DNA of 64,000 nt. Source: Pieris napi (taxonomy: Eukaryota > Arthropoda > Insecta > Lepidoptera > Pieridae). Under the pieces are notes generated by a model. It was not told where the DNA came from and made no database searches. It worked only from the letters and a program-made list of their open reading frames with translations. The position numbers and the translations under genes were made by a program. Positions 28,001-43,000 of the stretch are shown in pieces (within the stretch, counting starts at the first letter, position 1; each line of letters begins with the position of its first letter). The DNA is taken from NCBI RefSeq assembly GCF_905475465.1, contig NC_062253.1, forward strand, positions 1,054,001-1,118,000, given 5' to 3'.

Positions 28001-31000
28001 AGCTGGGTAAAATGGGTACACTCCATACAACCTCATATAAATGTATCTCATTAATTTATTCTGAACTCGCTCCATTTAAAAGTTTATTTTTCTTGTGGGG
28101 CCAAAACATAGAGTTGCATTCCAACATAAAATGAAAGAGTGATTTTTATAAATATCTATTTCTATCAATCAATCATTTTATTTTGAGATCATAATTGTTA
28201 CGGACTTAATTATTTCCGTAAAGAATGTCTAACCATTGTCCAACAGTATAAATGACTTTGTTAATATGCTTTCTTATTAGACGCTATAAGGCTACAATAA
28301 AGCATGTTCCCAGTGTATCTGCGATCTGCTCTCACGTTTTATGAGGTTTAATTAGCGTTTATGTATTTTAAAACGAGCTTTATTAGGTGGAAAAACTATA
28401 ATATGTAGAAATTCTATAAGTGATCTCATTTAGATTTTTGTATCCAAATAATAATAATATTTTTAAAAGTTTAACAAAGATAACACTGGCCGCGTTTTAT
28501 ACGGCTTTATATAGAAAAAGAATTTACTAAGTGACAGCGGAGTTATAACTTAAACTTAACACAGGATGACATCACGAATGCCTAAGTCGTAAGATCACCC
28601 ACCCACACTTTAAATAACCACCTCTACCACAGACTGCATTATCTATATCGCTGGTCACACTGTGCTATATGGTGTCAATCAAATTTAAATCCTAGCAACA
28701 AAGTTAGAAATCTATAGATTAGTGGTTAAACTTGGGCTGCAAAGCTATTCTTGGGGCGACCTACTACAATTATTTTACGTAGATAGATGAATAGAACAAG
28801 AAGAAAAAAATATTCCTGTCCTAAGATATTAGTACTATATTTCTGCCTATCTTTGATATCCGTTCGAGCGAATATTAAATGTGACATAGAAAGTCCGTTA
28901 GTGCACAGCCGGGGATCTAACCTACGACCTCAGGGATGAGTGTCGCACGCTGAAGCCACTAGGCAAAGGCAAGGCAAGACAACACTGGTCAGAAAGATAA
29001 GAAAGAAATAATAGGGTATTTTATATGGAATCGCGAGTTAACTCTAAAACTTTTTGATATTAGTAATGAATTAATTGATTTTGTCATTTAGATAAACAAC
29101 ACTATAGACAAAATGAATTCAATCAGATATATTGATTTTATATATAATTTAACATAGTATATAGAGCCACACCTTACTTGGATTAGAGAAATGTGAATTG
29201 ATGTCGCAGTGCGATGCACCGTAAAAAATGTTACCGCGTGCTTCGCGCGTTGGTCTAAATAACTGATCTGGCGCCGTGGCCGGTACCATACCGAGAGATC
29301 TCCGGTAATGGTCTGAATTTACAAAAAATATCTTTTACGAATCTAGAATTAAAACCATCATGTGATACGCAGAAGATTCTTTTCTAAGTCAATTTCAATT
29401 CCAAAAATTATTGATTTCGTTACACTAAAATTTATAGTGTTAATGTTAGTGTAGTTCAATTTAAAGAAAGGAGAGTAAAAGGCCGGCAACGCACTTGCGA
29501 GCCTTGCAATGTATGTGTCTATGGGTTTGTATCACTTAACATCAAATGAGCCTGCTGCCCATTTGCCCGTTACATAAAAAACCTATTAATCACTGTTTCA
29601 CTTAGAGATTAGATACCCTAAATTGTATTTAGATTATCCATATTTTAGCTTCATCACTCATGAAAACATCCTTTCGCAAACTTCTAAGCACAAAAAACAA
29701 CAAAAGGCTATGTCCGTTCCATATTCCATAACGTTTTTTACTAACAATTTTATTGATGCAGTCACAACTATACAGTTTACATGTATTTTGTTCACTTGTT
29801 GCGTTCCCACAAGTGTATCGCTAAGTTGGTGTTCTCTTGAAGCATGACCATATCTTTTATCTATCGCGGTTGGATTTGGTATTGAATTGTAACAGCTTGA
29901 GTTTCTAATACAGTTTAATAGTGGTCAATTATTATCATTGTTAGATTAATTTCTCAAGATATTTTAAATTATGTTTTTTATCGGATTATAGTTGGTAACT
30001 AACTGGTTAAGTTTTGATTCTTATTAACGCTGTAGAAAGCTTTGTTTTCATTATCTATAGATTATTAAACTATATGGTATATGCAATTCTACTAATTACT
30101 ATGATATTCTATAGCCTAAAGCGTGTCTCAGTAAAAAAAATAATGCAAAAAGATTTTTTTGTTTCACATCTGGTATCGCGGATTTTTTTTGTAGATATTA
30201 ATGTCTTCTACAAAACTGCAGTACATCACTTTGCTCTATTGTCAATAGTTTCCAAAGCCTACGCGATATAGGAATTTTTATAAGTTTTTCAAACCTTGGG
30301 TTTTCACTATCGTGATTTCATGCAGGACCCTATCTTTTTTGCAAATATTCTATAGCTTTTGTTCATCAGAGATAAAAAGTTCTGATGGTGAAAGAATTTC
30401 ATACATCCTGGAGTTTTGTAGCCTATTAATATAAATTCATAAATCTATATATATAAAAATGAAACCCGTTTTCCGTTGTCACGACATAACATTAAAACGG
30501 CTAGACCGATTTGTTTGATTCTTTTTTTATAATATTTCTTGAAGTACGAGGATGGTTCTTACGGAGAGAAAAATTAAAAAAAATTGAGTGAAAAAGTCTA
30601 AAAACAACACTTTTCTATATTCCCATACAAAATATTCGTTATAATATTTAAAGGCAATTTGAACTTTAATACCATATCATAAAGTTTAAGTGTTAGTGGA
30701 GGGGTTCCGGGAAGGTAAATTTTTATTTTTTGACATAATGTATTTGTTGTATTATCAACTTTCTTATTTTTATCTTACTAGCTAGACCGGTGTTCCGAAT
30801 AGCAGAATAAGTATTTAAAAAAAATAAAGAATCGACTGTTAGGCGGTACGATGATCGCCAGGCCAGCTAGTAGTAAAATAAAATATTGTCAATTTATATT
30901 AACTTACCTGATCATAAATGAATTTAATTTGTTTCATTATTTTGTTTTAATAATTATTAAAATTAATTTTATATATTGCATGTAACTAACTGATTAACTA

Positions 31001-34000
31001 ACAAATTTTGTCAATCTAATAGCCTCCTGTGCCTGACACACGCTGTCGACTTTTGGGTCTAAAGCAAGCCGATTTCCTCACGATTGAATTGGGTTGAATC
31101 GAAACATATTTCAAGTGTTTTTAGATTCCTATTCCCCCCGCCACTCTTTATAATTTAATATATACAGTGATATAATATAAAACAGTAATACATTGATGTC
31201 ATTCTTCGTAATAAAGGAGAGATGACGCTGTGTTAGCCGTAATGGTGGGAATGATTGATGTTTCTATAATGGTTCAAATTGCTACTATTAACTCTTTATT
31301 AAGATATGATCGTTAAGTATTTATTCAGTTTTAAACGTCAGAGAAGATTTAGATTTAACTATAATTTAGTACGTATTAGCTTCGTTGAGTAGAGAGAGTT
31401 TTAAAGGATTTTCGTAAAATTACAAATCTGCATACAAGATAACTTTTCTCAAACATAACTAAAGATGTCCAAAAGCGTTGCCTAGTAATTGTTTAAGCTA
31501 TACGTTGGAGTGTATTTGTCTGTACTGAGCCTACTTCCTCATACCGCGGCTATTCTTGCATCTGGAGCATCGCCAGTGAGACAGGACATGACACACTCTT
31601 GGTATTTCATATACGAACATGTCATAATGACAATTGACCTTTGAGCGTAAGGAAGTGTCATTCCAAGTTGTGTTCAAGTTGAAATCGGTTTAAGTTAGGC
31701 GTCTAACATTTTTAATTAACTGGTTTTTAACATTGATCTGTATGTACTGATAGGGGCGCAAAAAGATAGAAAGATGATGGAATTAAAATACTGTAATACG
31801 ATGGATTTAATTTTATTTAATAGTTTAGTACTAACTTTATTTTAGGTAGATTATTATATTTGAAAATAAAACATTGAAAGATAATAAAAGTTATCACGTT
31901 CAATGATTTCATTATTATTTAATTATTAAAAGCTGTGCCTTGTTCTGCGTTTATTTTGTAAATATTTAAGTAATACATTTTACATATGTTACTCAGGGAG
32001 TAGAGTGTTGGTCTAGTGGCTTCAGCGTGCGACTCTCATACCTGAGGTCGTAGATTCAATCCCCGGCTGGACTAAACGAGTTTATTTCTATTTGCGCATT
32101 TAACATTCGCACAAACGGTGAACGAAAACCTTAGCCAAAAAGTCGACGGCGTGTGTCAGGCACAGGAGGCTGATCACTTACTTGCCTATTACATTGATAA
32201 ATGATCATGAAACAGATACAGAATATAAATTCTATATTTATTTTATTATTTCTTTGATTATGTTACTTAGGGATAATGTAGCTAATTCTAATGTTGGAAT
32301 TTTTGAAATCAGTCCAGTATTTTAAGTTACTTATGTCAATGTACCGAAATAGAAATTATCTTTATTACAGTATAGAAGTATCACCAACTAAAAACACATT
32401 TAAATTTTATATGCGTTAATGTTGGAGAAAATATTCGACACGAATTTTAAAGATTGTTATGCGAAATGCAAATCACGACGAGTGAACTTGATTTGTTATC
32501 GCTTGATTGAACATGAAGTTTTTAACAGGATTTGTTTAAATGTGTCTACATTTTGTCTTCTTCAAAATTTGTCGTTAATTAATGCTATACATATAATTCA
32601 TACATGCTAGCCAGATTCCATAGTGTGCTGGTGTTCTACTATATTTTTTTTTTTTTGACAATTCACACCAATTGACCTAGTCCCATGCTAAGCTGGTGAA
32701 GCTTGTGTTATGGGTACTAGGCAACGGATATACATACATATTATAGATAGATATACATATAAATACATATTTAAACACCCAAGACCTAAGAACAACACCA
32801 AATGCTCATCACATCGATGTTCGCCGAACCCGGGACCCATGGATTCGCAGTCAGGGGTACTAACCACTAGACCAATGAGTCGTCAAAAATCACAGAAATA
32901 GACTCGCAAATGTATCATTCTAACTTTAAAGAATGGTGTCATATATTTGGTGCCTTAAATAATATCATTGAACGGGCATGACCTGGAGCAAAAACACAGA
33001 TGACAGTAGACCGTAACGGCCTACAGGATCACATAGCACAGACCGTGCCCAGAACAGGTCTCGCAAAAAATTGCGCCCCGGCTAACATGAGTATTGTAAA
33101 TAATAATCGGGCGTATCGACACGCGCGACTCAAATGAGTATATGTTTTTACTTTATGCATGTATTTTATTAAAAAAATATAGACACTACGGCAGAGGGAG
33201 TAGATTGGAAAAAAATATTGAATATTACAGTTAGTAAATAACAAATAATGTTACTAAAAAAAACAAATTAGATTATATGAAATTAACCACACTATTATTT
33301 TATGATATACCCGAAGAAGCGACCACCGCGTGCCGTACTTTTATAGCCTAACAACCAGTTCAGTCCAGAATCCTTCACTCCTACGCATCACTTAAGATTT
33401 TTCAGCTTATCTAAAGTAAGAAGTGATCGCAAATATAACGTTCGAACGAATCGTTTTTAATAATGCCTTCTAAACCTGTTAACCTAAAAACATGAAGCAG
33501 TGGAAATTGATCATCGTTTTCACATTGTTTTTGCGTTACGGTTATTTTGTTTTACGGTTCGAAAGAGAGAGCGGTTAATTTACGTCTGGTTTTTTGATAA
33601 TCGATTAATTGGAATCATTTACTTTATTATATATTATTACTAGCAGACCGGCCAAGCCTTGCTGTGGCAAAGGTTTAAGTTATATTACATAGTAGAACAC
33701 CAGTCATGGGGTATGTACCATGCTTTTTTGGTGGTAATGCCATTAAATTGTAGCTTATTTGAAACCTTGATACTTTCAACACAGCGCCATCTGTTAGAAT
33801 TGTGACTATCAAATAAAAAACAAATATTTTGCAATAAAATAATATTGCGGGTTCAAATTGAGATGTAAGCTATCCTATCTTTTAAGTTAGATCAAACTGC
33901 ACACGGTGTGCAAATTCGATTGAAATCGGTTCGGTAGTTTAGGAGTCCATAACGGACAAACAACGTGACACGTAATTTATATATATGTATTAAGATAATA

Positions 34001-37000
34001 CCGTCTGTGTAAATACACAAGTATTTAAATATTATTCATGCAACTATGCTTTTAGCTTAATTTACACTCAACCACTTGACAATTGAATTTATTAGTGGGC
34101 TTTTTAGCCACTGGGCGTTATCTGTTATGGACCTTAAATAGCCTGGCTCCTTTTGATATCCGGTTTTTATAGAATACCGGTTGGATTTTGAATTGCATAA
34201 TAACCAGACGTAAAAAGCTGCACCACAGTACATATATATTAAATTAAACATTCAAACAGCAAACAGAGAAAAAAATAATCATTTTATAATTAACGTTCAA
34301 TTATTACGTAAGCACTATAGGGGGAGGTGGGGTCTATGATTTTTTTATTTGGTGATTACGTCTACAATAATGATTTACTTTTTTACACATTGTCTATACT
34401 TGAAAACGAAATGCATTTTCGAGGACTCTTACAAAAAAATAATACGTTTATGTATCTACTATTAATATGAAGGGGGGGAGATAAATTAAGAGGGGGGAGT
34501 AAATCTGCTTACGTTATACTTGATCGGCCCCTTATATATAATATTATATCTATCTTAAACTTATATATGTTACAGTTATCCAACTAAATGCTATTGCATT
34601 GAAACCATATGAGTTGGTTTGATGAGTATAATTAATTAATAATGATATATCTCTTGTTTCAGATATCTGACATAGTGGTTGGCCAAGAACCCAACGTAAC
34701 AGCCCGGGAAGCCCTGCTAAGCTGGGCCCGTCGCTCAACAGCCAAGTACCCTGGAGTCAGAGTATCAGACTTCACGTCCTCGTGGCGAGATGGACTGGCC
34801 TTCAATGCGCTGATACACAGGAACCGCCCCGATCTGATTGACTGGCGTAATATCAGGTAGCATTCATGTTTCAGTAATGTGTACCTATATAGTCTAGTTT
34901 AAATACCGTTCCTGGGTCATCGGGGTGCTTTAAATATCTATATTTTTTTACTCTATATTAACCACTCGCGTACAACAAAAGAATATAAGCGAAATAATGA
35001 TATGTTAATTGCTATGTAACGAATGAATGCAATGTAACCGTTGAAGATAGTGCCTAAGGTGGCTATACTCCACCCTTATAAAACTAAAAAAGCCTGAGTT
35101 AGCAAAAAGTACAGCCTTGGCTTGTACAAATATTATGAAACTATGAAAAATTCAACTTGAAATGATTTTTATAAAACTTGCAGAAAATATTTTGCTATTC
35201 ATTAATATTTTCTAAGTACATTTTTAAATCATAGTAAAGCTTAAACTTCAGAATTAACAAATTTCTATAGGCTGCCTTAAATCAGACATTAAGTTATCGC
35301 AATTAATATTGCAGCAGGTGTGTTTTTTATAAATCTATTATCATCAATGGCTGTACAAGCTCTTGTGGGGCTTTGCCATCGCAATCTATTTCGTTGTTTC
35401 GAGGTCCTTGGCAACACCATCCCACCAACAACGCACCTCGGATTTTGATCTCCTCAGAAAAATTCTAAAATATTTTTTTAGCTCGACAAGTTTCATGAAG
35501 TATTAACAAAAGATCCGAAGCTAGATGTGCTTTAAATGTTAATGAAGGTCGTCTTAAGATTTAAGATTTTATATTAATTGCAGATCGCGGCAGGTTCGTG
35601 AGCGCTTGGAGACAGCTTTCCACGTGGTCGAAAAGGAGTACGGAGTGACCAGATTGCTAGACCCCGAAGGTAATATATAGAAAATGTAATAATAAATGGC
35701 GCTACAACGCCTCATGGGCAATCTGACTCTTGTGCTTGACACAGGTCGTTGTTTCTTTACAAATCCACATGTACGAAGTAAATGATAATTACGTACATGA
35801 AAAATCCGTCCGGGGTGCAAACGCACTATCATAGGTTTGATTCCCCGCTTATCTGTGTCCATGGGCGATGATTGCCCTTCATGGGTGACCCATAGGCTTG
35901 TTTGCCCCCCTATTATATAAAAAAAAACTACTAGGCTAAATCTGTCTGTTATACAATTTAACATTAGATATTTTCGTACAACAATTTCTCAGGAGACTGA
36001 ACATTTTCTATTTTAAGAACACAATAAGGATAGAATATTCTTCTGCCAATACACATTGGATTTTATTTTATATTAAAAAATAATTCTTTGTTAGACTCAA
36101 TATATATTTCGGTGTATAAATCCCACACGATCTAAGAATAGCTAGTCGGGGCTTGACTCACGCGCTTCTAAATGTTAAGGATCAGAAGTGAACGTGAAAT
36201 TGCAATATCTTATTGTCTTGCCTGTCAATTATTTACGCTAGGCCTTTGCCCTTGTGTATAACTTTTATTACTATGTTCATATGTGTCATAGTTTTGTAGA
36301 AGTAGTAAGTAGTTTGAGTTTTGAGTTTGAGTTTGTATTGCATCGCCATTCATGAATCCGTGATATTATCTATTTAGTTTGTTTTATTATAATTTTTTCT
36401 TGCACTGTACCCATCATATTTATTTATTTTTCCTTACTCGGGTTGTCTGGAAGAGATCGCTTGTCAGCGATTAGGCCGCCCGTTGCATCCCTTATAATTT
36501 TTATGTATTATGTGTTTTTTATACATGTAACGAAGTCTGATTTAATAAATAAAAGGACTCAGAGTCGAGACTTTGCGCTAAGTCGGATTCTCGTCTAAAC
36601 CGTAACGGACACGCGGCTTAAATCTCTAAGAGATGGTGATCCCTTTGGTGGAAAGGTTCTTTGTTTTATCCTGTCGTTGATGTTCTATTCTTCTGTTATT
36701 AGTGTGAGATGTTAATGGCATATGGCCGAAGACTTTTGTTTTCGGATATGAACTTAAAGTGTTATTAAAACAACGTGAGATGTTAAATTAATAGTTTAAA
36801 TTAAGATTCATACATTTAGCCATCGAACAAAGGTCAACATCTGAACTATAACATACCTATTGACGTCACTGAGTCCTAGTCCCTGGTAATGCGTGAACCA
36901 TAGCTCAAAACCTGTATGCAACCTGCGCCGCACTTGCTCCATATTTATCGACCTGTTGCAATCTGGGGTTGGGGCAGCGCATGCCATTTAGACATTGTCG

Positions 37001-40000
37001 TATTAAGTCCTTTTCTGTCCGGGATCCAGAGGAACAACAGGAGTTAGGTGACGTGGAGCTTCTAAGGGTTCTCTGAAGGTATTGAGACGGTTTTTCGTCA
37101 CTGTACGTATTTACTACGACATTTACAATAAAGCTTCAGTGTTCAACGGTGGGTAGATTTGTCTTTTTTGTTGTTTATCTCAAATTTGTTGCATCATAGG
37201 ATTTGCGTCGTATCTTACGAAAGTAGGTCATCGTTTTGGCTATCCTTTGAGGCCTGATGAAGTCCAATATTTTAATATGCTGTAAATTTTTCTATCAGAG
37301 ACTAACTTACGTCTTATGTTCCAGATGTCGACACACACGAACCAGACGAGAAGTCCCTCATCACCTACATCTCCTCGTTATACGAGACCTTCCCAGAACC
37401 ACCAGCGGTTCACCCACTCTTCGACGCTGAGTCCCAGCGAAGAGCCGCAGCGTATACTGAAAATGCCGCGCAACATCGCGCCTGGCTGCACGAGAAATGC
37501 TCCCTCATGCAGGTGAATATCAACCTTAGATGCATAGTAATGAGGTCTAATTTCTATAATCACATTTCATATAAAACCATTCAATTACAGGACCGTGCTT
37601 TCCCGTCTACTTTGATCGAGATGAAGAAGCTGCTAAGTGAGAGCACGCGTTTCCGCAACGAGGAGGTGCCGCTCCGACAGAGGGACAAACAAAAACTATT
37701 CCATCAATACAGGGAATTAGAGGTGAGAAGTTTTATAATCTATTATTTATTGGTAATTCTCTTTATATTCAGGGTGTGCCTTCATCTAGGTCATCTAGGT
37801 GACTAGGTGATTTCTGCGCATGTGCAAAAACACCCACGCAACCGCCCTCTATAAAATATTTATTCTCAATTTAGTTTTATCTATTACTTCATTCAACTTT
37901 TCGGACTCAGTCCGCTAGCTCAGTCATTGAAAAGTATATAACAATTATTTGATATGCCACGACTCCTGCTACTCCTCTCCTACATTTTTTTCCACTTCTG
38001 CGCAGTATGGTCACCAGACTTACGTAACGGGAGATGTATTATCTATGCAGACCTACTGGATGGTAACATTAGAACCAATTACTAACGCTTATCAGTACAA
38101 AAATATGCTTAAAAAGAAATTATTTTTTCAGAAATATTTCGAAACCGTCGGCGAAATAGAAATAGAGCCTAGTCTACGACCAGATGCTTTGGAGCAGGCG
38201 TGGTCTCGCCTCATGATGGCGCAGCAGGAAAGAGATCGCGACTTGGCAGACGAAATAAGAAGACTCGAGAGGCTGCAGCGGCTAGCTGAGAAATTACACA
38301 GGTACTGTCATCTAGTGAGAAGTTCCGTAACCCACCCGCCTTTGGGAGACAAGATTTTAACATATTTTATTGTTCCAAATCTCAAAATCAATGCTTTTTA
38401 ACATTTCTATGCTAAAATTAAAGTTAAATTTCAATTCCGTACACCCGTTTATTAACTATTGTAAATAATTTATTTAAAAATAATGTATAAAATATAAAAA
38501 CGTAGACTAAAGATTTTCAATTTCCAGGGATATAAAACAAACTGAATCCGGTCTGGACAACGTTGAAAGACACATCGAAAGTGAGATCCGTCGAGTTGAA
38601 AGAGGGGTTCATCCAGCAGAAGCCAAAATGGCGGCAGAACAGATCGAACAGGAGTTGAGGACTATGGAACACACCATTCAAGAGATGTTCCAGGATTCGC
38701 AGGCGTTGAGGGAGGGACGGTATCCTCAGGCCAGCGAGTTGCAAAGACGGTGAGTTTTCCCATATAATGGGCAAACGGGTAGAAAACTAATGGGAAGTTA
38801 CACACAGCAAAAGGGTATACACTATACAGTTTTGTGCGTTCTGCCTTTAAGATTAAATTGTGGTAATCTTTCAGAGTCCAACAAGTCCACGACAGATGGA
38901 TAAACGCACGTCAATCGTTCACGGGGCGATTGGTACCAAGATTATCAACAGTGCGAATGCCGGTACAGCAGACCACAGTACGAAGGGAGACCCGCACGGT
39001 CCTGGAGACCAGGGTGCATGATACCGATCCCAGATTCCAGCAATTGCATGATGCTACTAAGTGGTGTAAGGAACGATTGGTAAGTGATTTTTTTAATGAG
39101 GATAATTTTACTGTTTTGACGCAAAAAGTGAACGAAGAGGTTTTTCTGATTCCTCAGGCTCTGTCAAAAGTTTGACAAGTAATAAACACTAATAATTACG
39201 TAAAACACATGTATGACGTTAGTTCTGCACTTAACCACTAGGGGCGCTGTAAACAAATTATAAAAATATTCTACGCAGACGTTGTGATTTGATACAATTT
39301 TTTTCAATAGTAATTGAATTGATGCCTAAATTTTGTTATTTACAGAAAAACCTTCACGAATCCGAATACGGCTCTGACCTGCCAAGCGTACACCACGAGT
39401 TGGACAAACACCAACGCGAACATAAACAAATCGACCAGTTCCATTCTAAGGTATGCAGAATTTACATGATATAATATATATAATGGATAAATATTAGCTA
39501 TATTTAAAAAGTAATTTCTTGTAACATTATGTTTTTATATTTCAGGTAGAACAGTGCGTACACAACAGAGCGAACTTTAGCGGTGAAGAACTGAACCTAT
39601 ACAACCAACATCTCAGTCAGTTACAGAAGTTGTATGCTGACTTGCTTTCCACCAGCACTAAACGGTAATATGTTTTTTTTATATATATATATATATTATG
39701 GCAATAGTTTTTACTTTATGCCAGATTCAAGTCATATGTTTATTTAACTTGCATTAAAAACTAAACAAAAATATTAAAAATATATTTGCAAAAGCGCCAT
39801 CTGTTAGCCATAAACAACATTGTATAACGCCATCTACCGGTTACTCTGACAAATACTTGGTTTGATCACTAGCCTATAACTAAGGGACATTTCCTACGAA
39901 ATTTCAGTCTTCAGATTTGTATCTGAACAAGTTGATTATCCATTAGATTTGGTCTGAGTTGTATAGAGAGATTGCTGTTTAAAATCAAAATCAAATTGCA

Positions 40001-43000
40001 GCAAATATATAAACGCCATCTACCGGGAAATATGTTAACTTAGTAGGAAAGTGGTTATTTGTCAAGAAATGATTACAAACTATGAAACAATTAAATATTA
40101 ACAAAATAAATTATGATTTTTAAAAGTAATAAATGGAATGTCAATGATTAACCAAAGAAACATTAAAAATCAACGGTCAACTGACTCGATTACATTTCCT
40201 GATAAACTGAGCATTAAAGCATTAACGAGCATTAAAAAGAGTGGTGGAGAGTTTATTGCCAGATTCTCTTCCGTTCTACGCCCTTGATTGGAAAACTGGC
40301 AGTAAATGTAAAATTAGAAGCATTTAATGTATATTTCTTTTTTGACGTTTATAAGTGTTCATTGTGTTACCTACATAAATAAACGACTTTTGACTTGACT
40401 TGGCTTGATTTCCTGACATTTATTTAAAAAATCATATTACAGTATATCAGACCTGGACGCCCTCCAAGACTTCCTCCAATCCGCGACAGCAGAGCTCAAC
40501 TGGCTCAACGAAAAGGAACAAGTCGAACTATCCCGCGACTGGGCAGACCCACACATCAATCTACCCGCAGTTCAGCATTATTATGAGGTAATTTTGGACT
40601 ACCCACATTTGCATGTTAGTTTCATTCGTTGTCATTCCCATATCTATTCATTTTTTTCATACTTTTGATGTTTACGATAAGCAGGTAAGAATATAGAAAC
40701 GATATTTTTGTAAACTATGTTTATATATGCAAATCTTTTAAGCTTTGATCTTATAGATGGTCCTTAACTTGTCCAAATGTGAATAATATTTGTCAAAACT
40801 CTTATGTTTTGGGTCAAAGGCGTCGCCAGCCGATTCTTAAGAGGGCTCAGGAGGGGGTTAAGAGTGTTAGAGGACGGAAAAGTATGAGCTGTATAAAGTA
40901 AAACTTTCAGTTAAAGTGTAAAAGTAGCCTTGTGTGTATTAAAATAATGTTTGATGAAGAAATTAAAAAAAAAAATACGATTATCTTTGAGCATCTACCC
41001 ATGCTGACAATAAATAAATATGGTAATATAATAAATGATCATGAAACATATTCAGAAATATGAGGCCCAGACGAATAAAGGTTGTGGCGCCATTGATTTA
41101 TATATTTTTTATTATTATTACTACCTAGGTTATTAAATAAGAGATAATATTTGGGGACATAACAAATACCATCTCATCCTGTACATTATCATCTCATTGT
41201 AATATAGCTGGGTAAGTTACGTTACGATTATTTCTTTAATATTTTATTTTTTTCCGCGCAAGCATTCATTCGGAGATGATAGAGAGGTTTGTTTTTCACT
41301 TTTCATTTTCTTTTATTAATTTCTTAGACTTTATGCTATATTTAATCACATCTAAGATATAAAATTCAATGTCGAAGGAATTAATTATTTTTGATTCGCA
41401 CTTGGCCACTTATTTTGAAAGAGCCATTATAAATGTTTCGTAATTTTGTATTTTAAAGAGAAATTCATTGAGTCCTGTATTCCAACGAGTATATCAGGTC
41501 TCAATCTTTACTCTCATAGAAAGGATGTTGAATTCATTCTAAATTTACATTTACTCCCAGTTCGCAAGTCATGGGCGTAGAGTGGGCGAGAAGAAGTGGC
41601 AAGAAACTCTCCGCCACTCTTTTTAATCTCCAATTTTTGTTAAAAAGGTCATACACACTGTTTGAACTGGAGAAAATCAATCCTAAGGATTAGGATCATT
41701 TTAATATTCGTAAAATTTATAAAAAGCTTTATTGATTTTGAATTTATTCAGTAATAATTCTCTGATTTCGCTTAGGAGTTTGTTGTAAAAACGAAAAGAA
41801 TTTTCATATGAGGAGTGGTTTATCTTTTGGAGCCTGGTTTGTCGTACACTTAGATTTGTTCTGTTTCTAGTATTATACTGGTGAAAGTCACCATTTGTTT
41901 TGAAATTGCTAATTTTTTTTGTACAAGGCTTCAAGAATATATTGCCCAGATAGTGACATAATATTTAATTCCTTAAACTTATTCCGTACCGACTCCCTTG
42001 GGGAAACACACCAACAAACTTCAAAGAAATTGATTTGACTTCAGATGTCTTGAAATTTAAATAATGAACGGGTCTACCAGTTCTAAATATTTGGTCCAAG
42101 TTGTATTCTCGTTTAAATTTGAATCTTGATTTTAGTATGAAAACGTCATCTAACTAATTTCTATCTTCAGCAACTGATGTCATCCTTGGAGAAAAGAGAG
42201 CTGCAGTTCAGCAATGTGATAGACCGAGGCGAAGCGCTCATAGCACAGCACCATCCAGCCATGAAGACGATCGAAGCTCATTTACAGGTGAAGTAGAAAA
42301 ATATATGTAACTTTTTCTGATTTAAAAATATTTTCATTTGTATTGAATTTGAATTGTTCTTTAAAATAAAATGTTATTGTTATACAGGTGATGCAATCCC
42401 AATGGGCGTGGGTACTGCAACTCACTCTCTGTTTGGAGACACATCTCAAACACACGACGCACTATCACAATTTCTTCGAGCAAGTCAAGGAAGCTGAGAA
42501 ATGGATACAAAAGTATGTGGTCCAGGGTGTTTTTTCTTATTTTATGTCTGCGTGTTCACATAATAAAGAGGGAAAAACAAGAATTTATCATATGGAAATT
42601 GTTTAATAAGGCGATTTATAATAAACGGCTCAAATTTAAGGGTTTTTTCCAACGATTTTGTTCCCTATGGAGTAGAGACTTGGGCCGTGGGGTTCAAGTG
42701 CATAAGCACTAATTAAAGATTTAAGTTGGCGCCTGGTGGATAGTACCGGTGACTCTAGAGCTGGTGCTTTTCTCGCTGAACGAATAAGTATCGCAATACA
42801 GCGAGGAAATACCACCATTAAAGGTATACTGCCACAGGGACCAAACTTAAGATTTTCTATTTATCCATTTTAATTATTATTATTACTATGTAGGCTAATA
42901 AATAATTATAAAACTTTTTATCATATACATTTTCTATATTTATTTCTTAATTACAGACGCGAAGAAGCCCTTAACACAACCTTCTCTCAATCGGAGTTCA

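Larger units (their letters stand above)
3182..34662 (+). other. 31.5-kb intron between CH1 and CH2 with alternative first exon
   Basis: About half the window. Supported contents are the 200-codon exon 18097-18696, a CpG-rich patch at 14880-15060, SINEs, Helitrons and LINE fragments listed separately. The long stretches in between, for example 3200-4660, 5600-8280, 11000-14370, 15100-16130 and 26550-28850, show AT-rich non-coding DNA with only chance ORFs of 60-90 codons and nothing I can name. Confidence 0.9.
34857..37324 (+). other. introns within the CH2 domain (exon 35584-35669 lies between)
   Basis: The first intron (34857-35583) is unremarkable. The second (35670-37324) has a degenerate LINE tail at 35842-35931 and a hairpin-bearing LINE 3' end at 36415-36556; the rest shows nothing identifiable. 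Confidence 0.8.

Noticed and set aside
35569..35964. 131-codon reverse-strand ORF
   Set aside because: Covers the antisense of a CH2 exon and a LINE tail; no recognisable domain.
37316..37516. 66-codon Ser/Thr/Pro-rich ORF
   Set aside because: +1-frame shadow of the CH2 exon 37325-37512.
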